DNA of 44,404 nt from Bacteroidota bacterium (GTDB taxonomy: Bacteria > Bacteroidota > Ignavibacteria > UBA10030 > UBA8401): the NCBI GenBank assembly GCA_013361065.1, contig JABWAK010000011.1, positions 1-44,404 on the forward strand, read 5' to 3'. The position numbers and the translations under genes are program-made. The notes under the pieces were generated by a model that was given only the letters and a program-made list of their open reading frames with translations, was not told the origin of the DNA and made no database searches. Positions 24,473 to 32,408 of the stretch are shown piece after piece (positions within the stretch are counted from its first letter, which is position 1; each line of letters opens with the position of its first letter).

Positions 24473-25792
24473 TCAGTGGCCCACTTTCACCGACTTCGGC
24501 ACGACATTCCATAGTTTGAGCATGAGCACGGCACCGATCACGGAGAAACCGATCATGCTCGGTCCCCAGGTCCCCCAGCCGAACGATTCCAGCATCCATC
24601 CCATCCCGGTTCCGACCGCTGCGCCGCCGATATACTGCATCCCGTCGAAGAGACCGGTGGCCGATGCGGCCGCTTTCTGTCCGCCGAAGTCCATCGATGC
24701 CGTTCCGGAGAGCATGGAGTGGACCATGCTGATGGCGAATGAATTCGCAACGAATGCCACGATGATCCAGTCGATGCCCGGTGCCAGCCAGACGATGGCC
24801 AGACAGATGATTTGGATGGCGTATCCGATGAAGGCGACGGGAGGACGGCGGGAATTGAAGACCCAGTCTGAGATCGTCCCGGCAGCGAACGCACCGAAGA
24901 TACCGGCCAGCACCACCGCCAGCGCCCCTTTCTGAAAGACCGGGGAATCGAGCGACAGATGCTGCGCTTCCTGCATATAGCGCGGGAACCACTGCTCGAA
25001 GCCGTGGCGGACGAAGCCGGTACAGAACTCCGCCACTGCGATCGTGAGCGTGATGGGATTGGTGAAGACCTTCTTCATGAGGTACTTCATGTCCACCTTC
25101 TCCGTATCGCCGCTCGACGCATCGGCCGTATCGAAATCCTGCAGACCGGCCTCGTGCGGAGTGTCGCGGACGAACAGGAAGGTCATGGTCCCCATCACCG
25201 CCATGATGCCGGCCGGGATGAAGAAGACCCATTCCCACGGCAGCACTGCCACCGCGATACCGCCGATGACGAAGATGAGCGCACGGCCGCTCTGGATCAT
25301 GGAACCGAAGATGGCGGAGAAGACCCCGCGCTCCCGCACGTGGAACCAGCCCGAATTGACCTTGATGAGCGCCAGGGCGCTGTAGGACTGGAAGTACATG
25401 TTCATCGCCCAGACCGTAGCGAAATATCCGAGCAGCAGTCCGCCGGTGCCGAGAACACCGATATACGCACCGAGACCGAAGGCGATATTGAAGATGACCG
25501 CTCCGGTCACGCCGATCAGCATCGCTTTGCGGCCGCCGATCCGGTCGGCGATGGGACCGTTGAAGAGCGCCGAGATACCGTAGATGGTCAGCGCTGCAGT
25601 GATGATCGTGCCGACCTGCGTCTTATCCCAACCGTACTTGTCCGAGAGCGCTTTGTTCGCAAAAGAGAGATTGTACCTCCCCATGTACATTGCAGCGTAG
25701 GTGAATCCGAGCGTGAGCCAGTTGAGGGCGCGCCGTGTTCGGAATTGACGGGAATGTTCTGGTCTGTCTGTGGTCATGGCCGGTCCGGTCAT
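24473..25792 (-). CDS. OPA-family MFS transporter (GlpT/UhpT-like)
   Basis: 439 residues and 12 helices. 'YMGRYNLSFANKALSDKYGWDKTQ' (used as landmark in part: RYNLSFANKAL, KYGWDKTQVG) is the hallmark of organophosphate:phosphate antiporters, and 'IADRIGGRKAMLIG' is the MFS motif A. The central loop 'FVRDTPHEAGL' also fits GlpT-type proteins. These exchange a phosphorylated or organic-anion metabolite against phosphate. The precise cargo (glycerol-3-phosphate, hexose phosphate, other) is not determined because the neighbours include no metabolic enzyme for it. Met at 25777 (MTTDRPEH) is an alternative start. It is probably co-transcribed with the 10-TM protein downstream. Confidence 0.85.
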   Translation of the reverse strand: MTGPAMTTDRPEHSRQFRTRRALNWLTLGFTYAAMYMGRYNLSFANKALSDKYGWDKTQVGTIITAALTIYGISALFNGPIADRIGGRKAMLIGVTGAVIFNIAFGLGAYIGVLGTGGLLLGYFATVWAMNMYFQSYSALALIKVNSGWFHVRERGVFSAIFGSMIQSGRALIFVIGGIAVAVLPWEWVFFIPAGIMAVMGTMTFLFVRDTPHEAGLQDFDTADASSGDTEKVDMKYLMKKVFTNPITLTIAVAEFCTGFVRHGFEQWFPRYMQEAQHLSLDSPVFQKGALAVVLAGIFGAFAAGTISDWVFNSRRPPVAFIGYAIQIICLAIVWLAPGIDWIIVAFVANSFAISMVHSMLSGTASMDFGGQKAAASATGLFDGMQYIGGAAVGTGMGWMLESFGWGTWGPSMIGFSVIGAVLMLKLWNVVPKSVKVGH

Positions 25793-25941
25793 AAGGTGAG
25801 GAACAACGCGCTATCCGTGTGGAACAACATCGTCGCCCGCGGCATCCGTGAATTGCGCACCAAGATAGGGATTAGATGCCGAAGAAGAAAGAGAGGAAAA
25901 CCGTCCCCGGATTGTGCCCCGGGAACGGCACCGGCTGTGAT

Positions 25942-27021
25942 TCAGCGGACCGCCCCTTCGGTGATCGTGAGCGTCTTGGCATCCGCGTTGAGCGTCGCCT
26001 TCACACCGATCGGAAGCGTGATATGGTCGCGGATATGCCCGAATGAGAGACCGGAGATGGCGGGGATACCGAGTGTGCCGAGACGGGTACGGAAGATCTC
26101 CTCCAGTGAGAGCGAGCCGAGAACGCCGCCGCCCTGCGGTTCACAATCGCGCATCTTCCCCACGACGATCCCGGCCGCTTTGGAGAGCGTTCCGCTCAGG
26201 AACAGATGGGTCAGCATCCTGTCGATGCGGTACGGCTCCTCCCGCACATCCTCCAGGAAGAGGATCTTCCCGGTCAGGTCCATCTCGAACGGCGTCCCGA
26301 GCGTGGTGACGAGCAGCGAAAGATTGCCGCCGACCAGTTCGCCGGTCGCCGTTCCGCCGCTCAGCGTGAGGATACGGTTCTCCTTGTCCACCCGTTCCCC
26401 GGGAGGCAGCGGCGGCTGTTTCAGCAGACCCAGCGGTGCCGTGGAGGTGATGGCGCGGAAATAATAATCCGATACGTACTCGTTGAAGGTGGAGAAGATG
26501 TTCGGGCCGTGGAACGTCACCAGGCCGGCGAACTTGTGGAATGCAAGCAGGAGGGTCGTGATATCGCTGAAGCCGATGAAGACCTTCGGATTCTTCCGGA
26601 TGAGGTCGAAGTCCAGATGCGGCAGGACCCGCATGCTTCCCCATCCTCCCTGCACGGGGAAGACCCCCTTCACATCGGACCGGCGGAACATTGCGTTGAT
26701 ATCCTCGGCACGTTCCTTATCCGAACCGGCCAGATACCCGTAGACGTTCCGGACATGCTCGCCGAGCACCACGGAGAAACCGAGTGATTCTGCGATCTCC
26801 TTGGCGATGGTGATCCGTTCCGGCGAATCGACGGCGGTCGCCGGCATCACCAGACCGATGGTATCCCCCTGTTTCAGCGCCGCGGGCTTCACCGTGGAGA
26901 GCGGTGCCTGTTCCTTGGTCCTCGCCTCCAGCATCTCGATGAACGACGCGGGATAGATGGCCGCGAGCGCCGTCGCGGAGAAACCGGAGAGGAAGTTCCG
27001 GCGGGAGAAGAGGTCGTTCAT
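25942..27021 (-). CDS. Tat-exported LD-carboxypeptidase (peptidase S66)
   Basis: 359 residues. The N-terminus SRRNFLSGFSATALAA is a Tat signal. The S66 core reads 'LKQGDTIGLVMPA', the nucleophile Ser in VFIGFSDIT, the Glu of the triad near FLEDVREEPYRIDR, and the His in SFGHIRDH at the end, as in MccF/LdcA enzymes. LdcA removes the terminal D-Ala from the tetrapeptide in muropeptide recycling; most LdcA are cytoplasmic, so the export signal is unusual. 'GGNLSLLVTTLGTP' is the conserved linker. The gene lies 30 bases after asd, linking lysine/diaminopimelate synthesis with peptidoglycan turnover. Confidence 0.9.
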   Translation of the reverse strand: MNDLFSRRNFLSGFSATALAAIYPASFIEMLEARTKEQAPLSTVKPAALKQGDTIGLVMPATAVDSPERITIAKEIAESLGFSVVLGEHVRNVYGYLAGSDKERAEDINAMFRRSDVKGVFPVQGGWGSMRVLPHLDFDLIRKNPKVFIGFSDITTLLLAFHKFAGLVTFHGPNIFSTFNEYVSDYYFRAITSTAPLGLLKQPPLPPGERVDKENRILTLSGGTATGELVGGNLSLLVTTLGTPFEMDLTGKILFLEDVREEPYRIDRMLTHLFLSGTLSKAAGIVVGKMRDCEPQGGGVLGSLSLEEIFRTRLGTLGIPAISGLSFGHIRDHITLPIGVKATLNADAKTLTITEGAVR

Positions 27022-27051
27022 GGTCGCTCCGTCAGTGGGTAGATGGTACGG

Positions 27052-28053
27052 TCACTTTCCTTTGATCCATTCCTCGGCGATCTGCACGGCGTTCGTTGCT
27101 GCGCCTTTGCGGATATTGTCCGACACGATCCACATGTTCAGACCGTTCTTCACCGTGCTGTCGCGGCGCACCCGGCCCACGAAGGTCTCATCCTTGTCAT
27201 ACGCGAACACCGGCATCGGATAGTGTTTCTCCTGCGGCTTGTCCTGCACGATGAGTCCGGGGGCCTTCACCAGCATTTCACGTACCTCGGCCATCTCGAA
27301 CGGACGTTCGAATTCGATGTTCACCGATTCGCTGTGGCCGCCGATGACCGGCACGCGGACGCAGGTGGCGGTGACGGCGATGGAATCGTCCCCCATGATC
27401 TTCTGCGTTTCCTTCATCATCTTGTACTCCTCGCGCGTGTAACCGTCCTCGAAGAATTCATCGATGTGCGGGATGAGATTGAACGAGATCTGGTACGGGA
27501 ACTTCGGATTGGTCACCGTCTCCTTGTTCCACTCCTTCATCAGCTGGTCGTAGCCTTTCTGACCGGCACCGGTCACGGACTGATAAGTGGAGACGACCAC
27601 CCGCTTGATGCGGAAACGGTCGTGGAGCGGTTTCAGTGCGACCACCATCTGGATGGTGGAGCAGTTCGGGTTCGCAATGATCCCTTTATGCTTGAAGATG
27701 TCCTTCCGGTTCACTTCCGGGACCACGAGCGGTATCTCCGGTTCCATCCGCCAGGCGCTGCTGTTGTCGATGACGAGTGTGCCGTTCTTCGCGGCGGTCG
27801 GTGCGAACTCGCGGCTGGTCGATCCGCCGGCGGAGAAGAGCGCCAGTTCGATATCCTTCCGGGAGAGCGATTCATGCGTCAGCTCCTCCACACGGTACGA
27901 TTTTCCCTTGAAGGGGATCTCCATCCCTACGGACCGTGCCGACGCGAGCGGTATCAGCCGTCCGACCGGGAAGTTCCGTTCCTCCAGCACCTGGATCATC
28001 TTTCGGCCGACCATTCCGGTCGCACCGGCAACAATAACATCATATAATTTCAT
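27052..28053 (-). CDS. asd: Aspartate-semialdehyde dehydrogenase
   Basis: 333 residues, complete. The N-terminal Rossmann motif is GATGMVG, the catalytic Cys sits in NPNCST, and 'TYQSVTGAGQKG' and the HSESV block complete the active site. It reduces beta-aspartyl phosphate to aspartate semialdehyde with NADPH, the second step toward diaminopimelate, lysine, threonine and methionine. lysC and lysA lie upstream on the same strand. An inserted four-helix-bundle cassette separates it from lysA. The leader GAAAGAACTTTTTTCCAAGGTATCCT gives only a modest Shine-Dalgarno (AAGG). Confidence 0.96.
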   Translation of the reverse strand: MKLYDVIVAGATGMVGRKMIQVLEERNFPVGRLIPLASARSVGMEIPFKGKSYRVEELTHESLSRKDIELALFSAGGSTSREFAPTAAKNGTLVIDNSSAWRMEPEIPLVVPEVNRKDIFKHKGIIANPNCSTIQMVVALKPLHDRFRIKRVVVSTYQSVTGAGQKGYDQLMKEWNKETVTNPKFPYQISFNLIPHIDEFFEDGYTREEYKMMKETQKIMGDDSIAVTATCVRVPVIGGHSESVNIEFERPFEMAEVREMLVKAPGLIVQDKPQEKHYPMPVFAYDKDETFVGRVRRDSTVKNGLNMWIVSDNIRKGAATNAVQIAEEWIKGK

Positions 28054-28090
28054 AGGATACCTTGGAAAAAAGTTCTTTCTATTGAAGTTG

Positions 28091-28558
28091 TTATCAGCGG
28101 TCTGCTATCAGCCCTCAGCGATCGGACATAGATTGTTCAGCTGGATACGGTAGTAATCAAGGATGCCAACATTTTTTTGATCTCCACAATGTGGTCCAAC
28201 AACAGAGCTGTCCTTTCATCCTCGATGAATCTCAGGTCTTTGGACAATTCCAACAGACACTCTGCTTCACTCGCCGAACCAAACGCAATGTATTAAAATC
28301 GTTTGAAATCAGCGTCAGACCCTCTTCCGCAACCTTCCGCAATATTCGCGGATATCGACACGGCAGCGCGACGGATCTGGCTCGTCATTCCGTAGAGTTC
28401 TTCTTTTGGGAAATCAATTGTTGCCTTGTATATCTCGATCGAAAAATGATGGCTTTTTTCCCACACCTTCAGTTTTCTGAAATCCTTCATTGCATATCAA
28501 TATGCGTGATAAAATTTTCTTGTGATTCCTGATTGCTGACAGCTGATCGCTGACAGCT
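28091..28558. mobile_element. Short S23/IVP cassette with imperfect terminal repeats, inserted after lysA
   Basis: Right end: two copies of GCTGACAGCT (28535-28544, 28549-28558) separated by GATC, the second running into the lysA stop codon. Left end: TATCAGCGGTCTGCTATCAG and CCTCAGCGATC (28091-28124), which read as inverted copies of the same TCAGCGATC unit. Between them lies one minus-strand gene with a nonsense codon. The arrangement looks like a small mobile or repeat-bounded unit; mobility is inferred from structure only. Confidence 0.55.
28137..28490 (-). pseudogene. Four-helix-bundle protein (23S rRNA-intervening-sequence/S23 family), in-frame stop
   Basis: The track shows 65 residues (MKDFRKLKVWEKSHHF ... 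CGRGSDADFKRF) ending at TAA 28293-28295. The same frame continues after that stop as YIAFGSASEAECLLELSKD ... IKKMLASLITTVSS to TGA at 28137-28139. Both halves together make 118 codons, the usual family length, and 'RF-[L]-x-I-A-x-G-S-A-S-E' is the expected family sequence across the break. The TAA therefore most likely replaces a Leu or similar codon by one base change. The family adopts a four-helix bundle; free-standing copies have no known function. A sequencing error at one base would give the same picture. Confidence 0.8.
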
Positions 28559-29829
28559 TACATCAGGTCTTCAATCCTCTCTCGTTCTCTGATGACCCTT
28601 ACCTTATCCCCGTTCACCAGCACCTCGGCCAGAGCAGGACGGGCATTGTAGTGCGATGTGAAGGAGAATCCGTACGCGCCGGCCGTGAGGATGGCGAGCA
28701 TGTCACCGCGCTGCACGGAAGGGATCGCCCGTTCGCGGGCGAAGAAATCCCCCGTCTCGCAGACAGGTCCGACCACATCCACTCGCTCCGGGTCACCCTG
28801 TTTCAGCGTCAGCGGGACGATCTGGTGGTAAGCCTGGTACAGGCTCGGACGGATCAGGTCGTTCATGCCGGCATCGACGATGACGAACTTCTTCACGCCG
28901 TTGTCCTTGCGGAAGAGCACTTTCGTGACGAGAATGCCGGTGTTCGCAATGATGGAGCGTCCCGGTTCGATCACGATGGAACAGCCGGCCGTTTTCAGGA
29001 TCGGCAGCACCGCCGCGATGAATTCCCCGTTCATCGGCGCCTCATCCGCAGCCGTGGCATCCTCCATCGGCAGCAACGGGTGCCGGATCGCATTCTTATA
29101 TGTGACGCCGTATCCCCCGCCGAAATCGATATGCCGGATATCGATACCGGCGGCGCGGAGACCGGAGACCAGGTCCACCACCTTGCGCGCAGTCTGCTCG
29201 AACGGGTCGAGTTTGAGAATCTGCGAACCGATATGGGTGTGGATCCCTTCCACATGCAGATGCGGCAGCGAGTGTGCGTACCGGAAGACGTCCGCCGCGA
29301 CCGAGATGTCGATGCCGAACTTGTTCGTCTTCAATCCGGTGGAGATGTAGGGATGGGTCGATGCATCGATGTCCGGATTGACGCGGAGTGCGATGCGCGC
29401 TTTCTTACCCATCCGTCCCGCGATCGCATCGATCACCGCCAGTTCTTCCGTCGATTCCACATTGAAGGCGAAGATATCATGCCGCAGGGCATACTCGATC
29501 TCTGCATCCTGCTTCCCCACTCCGGCGAAGGTGATCTTGGAGGGGGAGAATCCGGCCTTCAGGGCAAGATGGATCTCACCGGCGGAAACGGCATCCGCGC
29601 CGGCACCTTCGGCTGCCAGGATACGGAGCAGCTCGTGGTTGGAATTCGCTTTCAGCGCGTAGCAAGTGGTATGGTCCACACCGGCGAAGGCACCGTCGAT
29701 CGAACGGAAATTATCGACGAGCTGCCGGCGGCTGTACAGATAGAGCGGGGTGCCGAACTCGGCCGCGATCTCCGCGACCGGCGTCTCCTCGCAATACAGT
29801 TCATTCTCATGGAAATGGAAGTGCGTCAT
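28558..29829 (-). CDS. lysA: Diaminopimelate decarboxylase
   Basis: 423 residues, complete. PLP-lysine in YALKANSNHELLR, the GGGYG phosphate-binding loop, 'EPGRSIIANTGILVTKV' and 'CETGDFFARERAIP' at the active site all match LysA. It converts meso-diaminopimelate to L-lysine. It follows lysC after a 20-base gap, and its TAA stop codon is the junction with the repeat-bounded cassette. The start MTHFHFHENEL is at 29829. No lysine riboswitch is visible before it. Confidence 0.97.
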   Translation of the reverse strand: MTHFHFHENELYCEETPVAEIAAEFGTPLYLYSRRQLVDNFRSIDGAFAGVDHTTCYALKANSNHELLRILAAEGAGADAVSAGEIHLALKAGFSPSKITFAGVGKQDAEIEYALRHDIFAFNVESTEELAVIDAIAGRMGKKARIALRVNPDIDASTHPYISTGLKTNKFGIDISVAADVFRYAHSLPHLHVEGIHTHIGSQILKLDPFEQTARKVVDLVSGLRAAGIDIRHIDFGGGYGVTYKNAIRHPLLPMEDATAADEAPMNGEFIAAVLPILKTAGCSIVIEPGRSIIANTGILVTKVLFRKDNGVKKFVIVDAGMNDLIRPSLYQAYHQIVPLTLKQGDPERVDVVGPVCETGDFFARERAIPSVQRGDMLAILTAGAYGFSFTSHYNARPALAEVLVNGDKVRVIRERERIEDLM

Positions 29830-29849
29830 ACGGTCCCGTCAGTGGTTGG

Positions 29850-31232
29850 TCATTCGAAGATCTCCGGGAAATTCCCGGCGTTGGCGAACAGTTCGGCATG
29901 CAGACGGAGCACCACATCGTCAACGGAATCCTCATCGATGACGAAACTGAGATTGATCTCGGATGCCCCCTGCGAGATCATGTTGATATTCACATCCGAG
30001 ATCGGTGCGAGCATCCGTACGGCGAGTCCCGGCGAATTGCGGAGGTTGTCCCCCACGATACAGACGATCGCCTTGCGGTCGGTTACCGTCACCGTGGCGA
30101 ACGCTTTCAATTCCCGCACGATCTGCGCCAGATGCTTCGTGTTGTCGATCGTCGCGGTCACGCTCACTTCGGACGTCGCCACTGTATGCACGACGGTCTG
30201 GTACTTATGGAACACATCGAAGATGTTCTCCAGGAAACCGGTCGCAAGGAACATGCGCGTGGAGACGATGCTGACGAGCGTGATCCCTTCCTTGTACGCG
30301 ATCGATTTCACGATGCAGCGTTTGTCCGTCTTCGGTTTGGAGACGATCAGGGTGCCGGACGAGCCGGGATTCTTGGAGTTCAGCACGCGCACCGGGATGT
30401 TCTTCTTCACCGCCGGAAGGATGGTCTCCGGATGGAGCACCCGCGCGCCGAAGTACGCCAGTTCCGCCGCTTCGTTGAACGACATCACTTTGATCTTCCG
30501 CGCGTCCTTCACCACCGTCGGATCGCTGGAGAGGATACCGTCCACATCGGTCCAGATCTGGATATCCTCCGCATCGAGCAGCGCACCGATGATCGCGGCG
30601 GAATAGTCCGACCCGCCGCGCCCGATGGAGGTCGTCACGCCGGAAGGCGTGGACCCGATGAACCCCTGCGAGATCACCACATAACCGTTGTTCACCTTCG
30701 GCTGGACGATCTCGCGCAGCTTCCGTTCGGTCACCTCGAACTGCGGCACCGCTTTGGTGTACTGATCGTCCGTGATCATGAAGGAGCGGGCATCCACCCA
30801 GAAGGATTTCAGCCGCTGCTGTTCGAAATAATGATGGATGATGAGCGAGGAGATCCGTTCACCGTAGGCAGCGAATGTGTCGAGCGAGCGGTGTGTGAGC
30901 TCGCCGAGGACGATCACGCCGTTCACCAGGGCGGTCAGCTCCTCTCCCACGGAGGTGAGATGTTTGTTGAGGAACCGGAGGATGTCACCTTCGAAAAGCT
31001 CCTTGGCGATCCGTTTATGCCGCGCTTCGATGGCGGCAACGGTGTTCAGCGCCTCCTCTTTCTTCCCCTGGGAGGCCAGCGTTGCAGCCAGGAGCAGCTG
31101 ATTGGTGATGCCGGAACAGGCGGAGACGATCACGATGGGCCGCCGCGGCAGCTCTTTCCTGACGATCTCGGTGAGATTTTTGATGGCTTTGGCATCTTCT
31201 ACGGAAGTGCCGCCGAACTTCATGACGATCAT
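29850..31232 (-). CDS. lysC: Aspartate kinase
   Basis: The start is MIVMKFGGTS at 31232, since the track's upstream 14 residues begin at a TTG in the leader. The kinase domain has KFGGTSV, 'GFIGSTPSGVTTSIGRGGSDYS' (landmark GRGGSDYSA) and 'WTDVDGILSSDP'. Two C-terminal ACT domains (from 'TLVSIVSTRMF' and 'VCIVGDNL', ending in NAGNFPEIFE) suggest feedback control by lysine or threonine. It phosphorylates aspartate, the first committed step of the lysine/threonine/methionine family. It leads the lysC-lysA-asd-LD-carboxypeptidase operon. Confidence 0.96.
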   Translation of the reverse strand: MIVMKFGGTSVEDAKAIKNLTEIVRKELPRRPIVIVSACSGITNQLLLAATLASQGKKEEALNTVAAIEARHKRIAKELFEGDILRFLNKHLTSVGEELTALVNGVIVLGELTHRSLDTFAAYGERISSLIIHHYFEQQRLKSFWVDARSFMITDDQYTKAVPQFEVTERKLREIVQPKVNNGYVVISQGFIGSTPSGVTTSIGRGGSDYSAAIIGALLDAEDIQIWTDVDGILSSDPTVVKDARKIKVMSFNEAAELAYFGARVLHPETILPAVKKNIPVRVLNSKNPGSSGTLIVSKPKTDKRCIVKSIAYKEGITLVSIVSTRMFLATGFLENIFDVFHKYQTVVHTVATSEVSVTATIDNTKHLAQIVRELKAFATVTVTDRKAIVCIVGDNLRNSPGLAVRMLAPISDVNINMISQGASEINLSFVIDEDSVDDVVLRLHAELFANAGNFPEIFE

Positions 31233-31271
31233 AGACGTACGTGTGCGCTTGGGATGTGACCGGTGGAAAAG

Positions 31272-31301
31272 CAACGGACCCGAGATGGTCCGGGTCCGTT
31301 G
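31272..31301 (-). promoter_or_regulatory. GC-rich hairpin in the lysC leader (possible attenuator)
   Basis: CAACGGACCCG and CGGGTCCGTTG form a perfect 11-bp stem with an eight-base loop in the roughly 87-base leader between the lysC promoter and its start codon. On the minus strand CTTTTCC follows, a weak U-tract. It is far too short for a lysine riboswitch, and I see no leader peptide with Lys or Thr codons. Confidence 0.5.
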
Positions 31302-31325
31302 TACGGGATGCCGTCTGGCACCGTT

Positions 31326-31353
31326 GTTATATGATAAAAAAAATCCCGCTCAA
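31326..31353 (-). promoter_or_regulatory. Promoter of the lysine operon
   Basis: Minus strand: TTGAGC (31348-31353), 16-base spacer, TATAAC (31326-31331). The boxes lie partly inside the terminator of the upstream transcript, so termination and initiation overlap. Confidence 0.6.
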
Positions 31354-31376
31354 TAGAAAGATTTCGCGGGATTTTT
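31339..31376 (-). terminator. Bidirectional terminator downstream of the DUF1611/lipoprotein operon
   Basis: AAAAATCCCGC pairs with GCGGGATTTTT across a 16-base loop, with A- and T-runs on both sides. It follows the lipoprotein stop codon by 30 bases. Confidence 0.85.
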
Positions 31377-31405
31377 CCATTCGTTCGCCTATTCTACCCC
31401 TCGCG

Positions 31406-32407
31406 TCATTCCATCACCAGCTCCTCGAACATCATGGTGCGGTGGTCGATCCAGCCTTTCGTCCTCGCATTGAACTCCACATAGACCCTGTCCCGGGTGA
31501 TGCTGCTGCTGTCGAACAGGGATGGGATGAACGCGCGGCGCATCGTTCCCTGGGTGAGGCGGCGGAAGTTCGTCTCTGCGGAGGCCGACCCCGGATCCGT
31601 ACCGGTGAAGAGGCGGATCCTGTTGCTGAAGTACCGCGTCGGCTGCTCCGAGATGCTGAAGACCGTGTCGACCGGGACATCCAGAAGCGCCGTGCAGGCG
31701 TTCCAGTCGATGGTGAAGAGCAGATCGACGGTCAGCGATGGATAGCGGGGACCGGGCGGAACCTTCGCCTTCACCCGGTCCTCGTTGAGGAACCGTATCG
31801 ATGCAAAATGGCTGTCGATGCGGGTCAGGTCTCCGGTCAGCTCATTGGTGATCCCATCCGCATCCGAACTGACAGCATGGTACTCCCGCCGCACCGTACC
31901 GGCGGCATCCACTGCATCCAGCCAATAGTACAGGATCGATTTCTTCCCGTTCACCGGCAGCACAACATGATCGAACTTCCGCACCTGCGCGAACGCCGTC
32001 ACCGTGGCAAAGGACAGTGGGAATGCTTTCCGGTAGACCAACAGTCCGTTATTATAGACAAGGAGCCGTGTGACACTGGAGACCGTATCATTGTCCCCCC
32101 ACTTCCCTTCCATGTACTCGCTCACGATCCGGAGCGGGATCTGTTCCGTCGGTACGGACTCGAGATAGAAGACGGAGCGTGTACCGCGATAGGTGATGCG
32201 GGTCGGAAGGAACTGATCGGAGACATATGCCGCCCGGTCGCTCAGCGCATCGGACGGGGAGAGGTACGCCTGCGTGGTATCGATGTCCTTCTCCGACGCG
32301 GAGGGGATGAAATTGTCGACCTTCTGTACATCCTGATCGACAGGTTTCCGCTTCTGGCAGGAGACCAGCAGGAGTGCGCAGAGAGAGAGGATGAGTGTGT
32401 ATCGCAT
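31406..32407 (-). CDS. Lipoprotein of unknown function
   Basis: 333 residues. A lipoprotein signal ends in LLVSC (Cys at about residue 17) followed by a charged stretch (QKRKPVDQD). The remainder is mostly beta-type with scattered acidic turns, lacks transmembrane segments and has no motif that I recognise. 'YRGTRSVFYLESVP' and 'GPRYPSLTVDLLFTIDW' mark two beta-rich blocks, possibly two repeats of a similar sandwich. It begins one base after the DUF1611 stop codon, so the two are translated together and may work in one envelope process. No function is claimed. Confidence 0.65.
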   Translation of the reverse strand: MRYTLILSLCALLLVSCQKRKPVDQDVQKVDNFIPSASEKDIDTTQAYLSPSDALSDRAAYVSDQFLPTRITYRGTRSVFYLESVPTEQIPLRIVSEYMEGKWGDNDTVSSVTRLLVYNNGLLVYRKAFPLSFATVTAFAQVRKFDHVVLPVNGKKSILYYWLDAVDAAGTVRREYHAVSSDADGITNELTGDLTRIDSHFASIRFLNEDRVKAKVPPGPRYPSLTVDLLFTIDWNACTALLDVPVDTVFSISEQPTRYFSNRIRLFTGTDPGSASAETNFRRLTQGTMRRAFIPSLFDSSSITRDRVYVEFNARTKGWIDHRTMMFEELVME

Positions 32408-32408
32408 A

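Noticed and set aside
31233-31325. Lysine riboswitch before lysC
   Set aside because: The leader is about 87 bases with one hairpin. The L-box needs roughly 170 bases and five helices.
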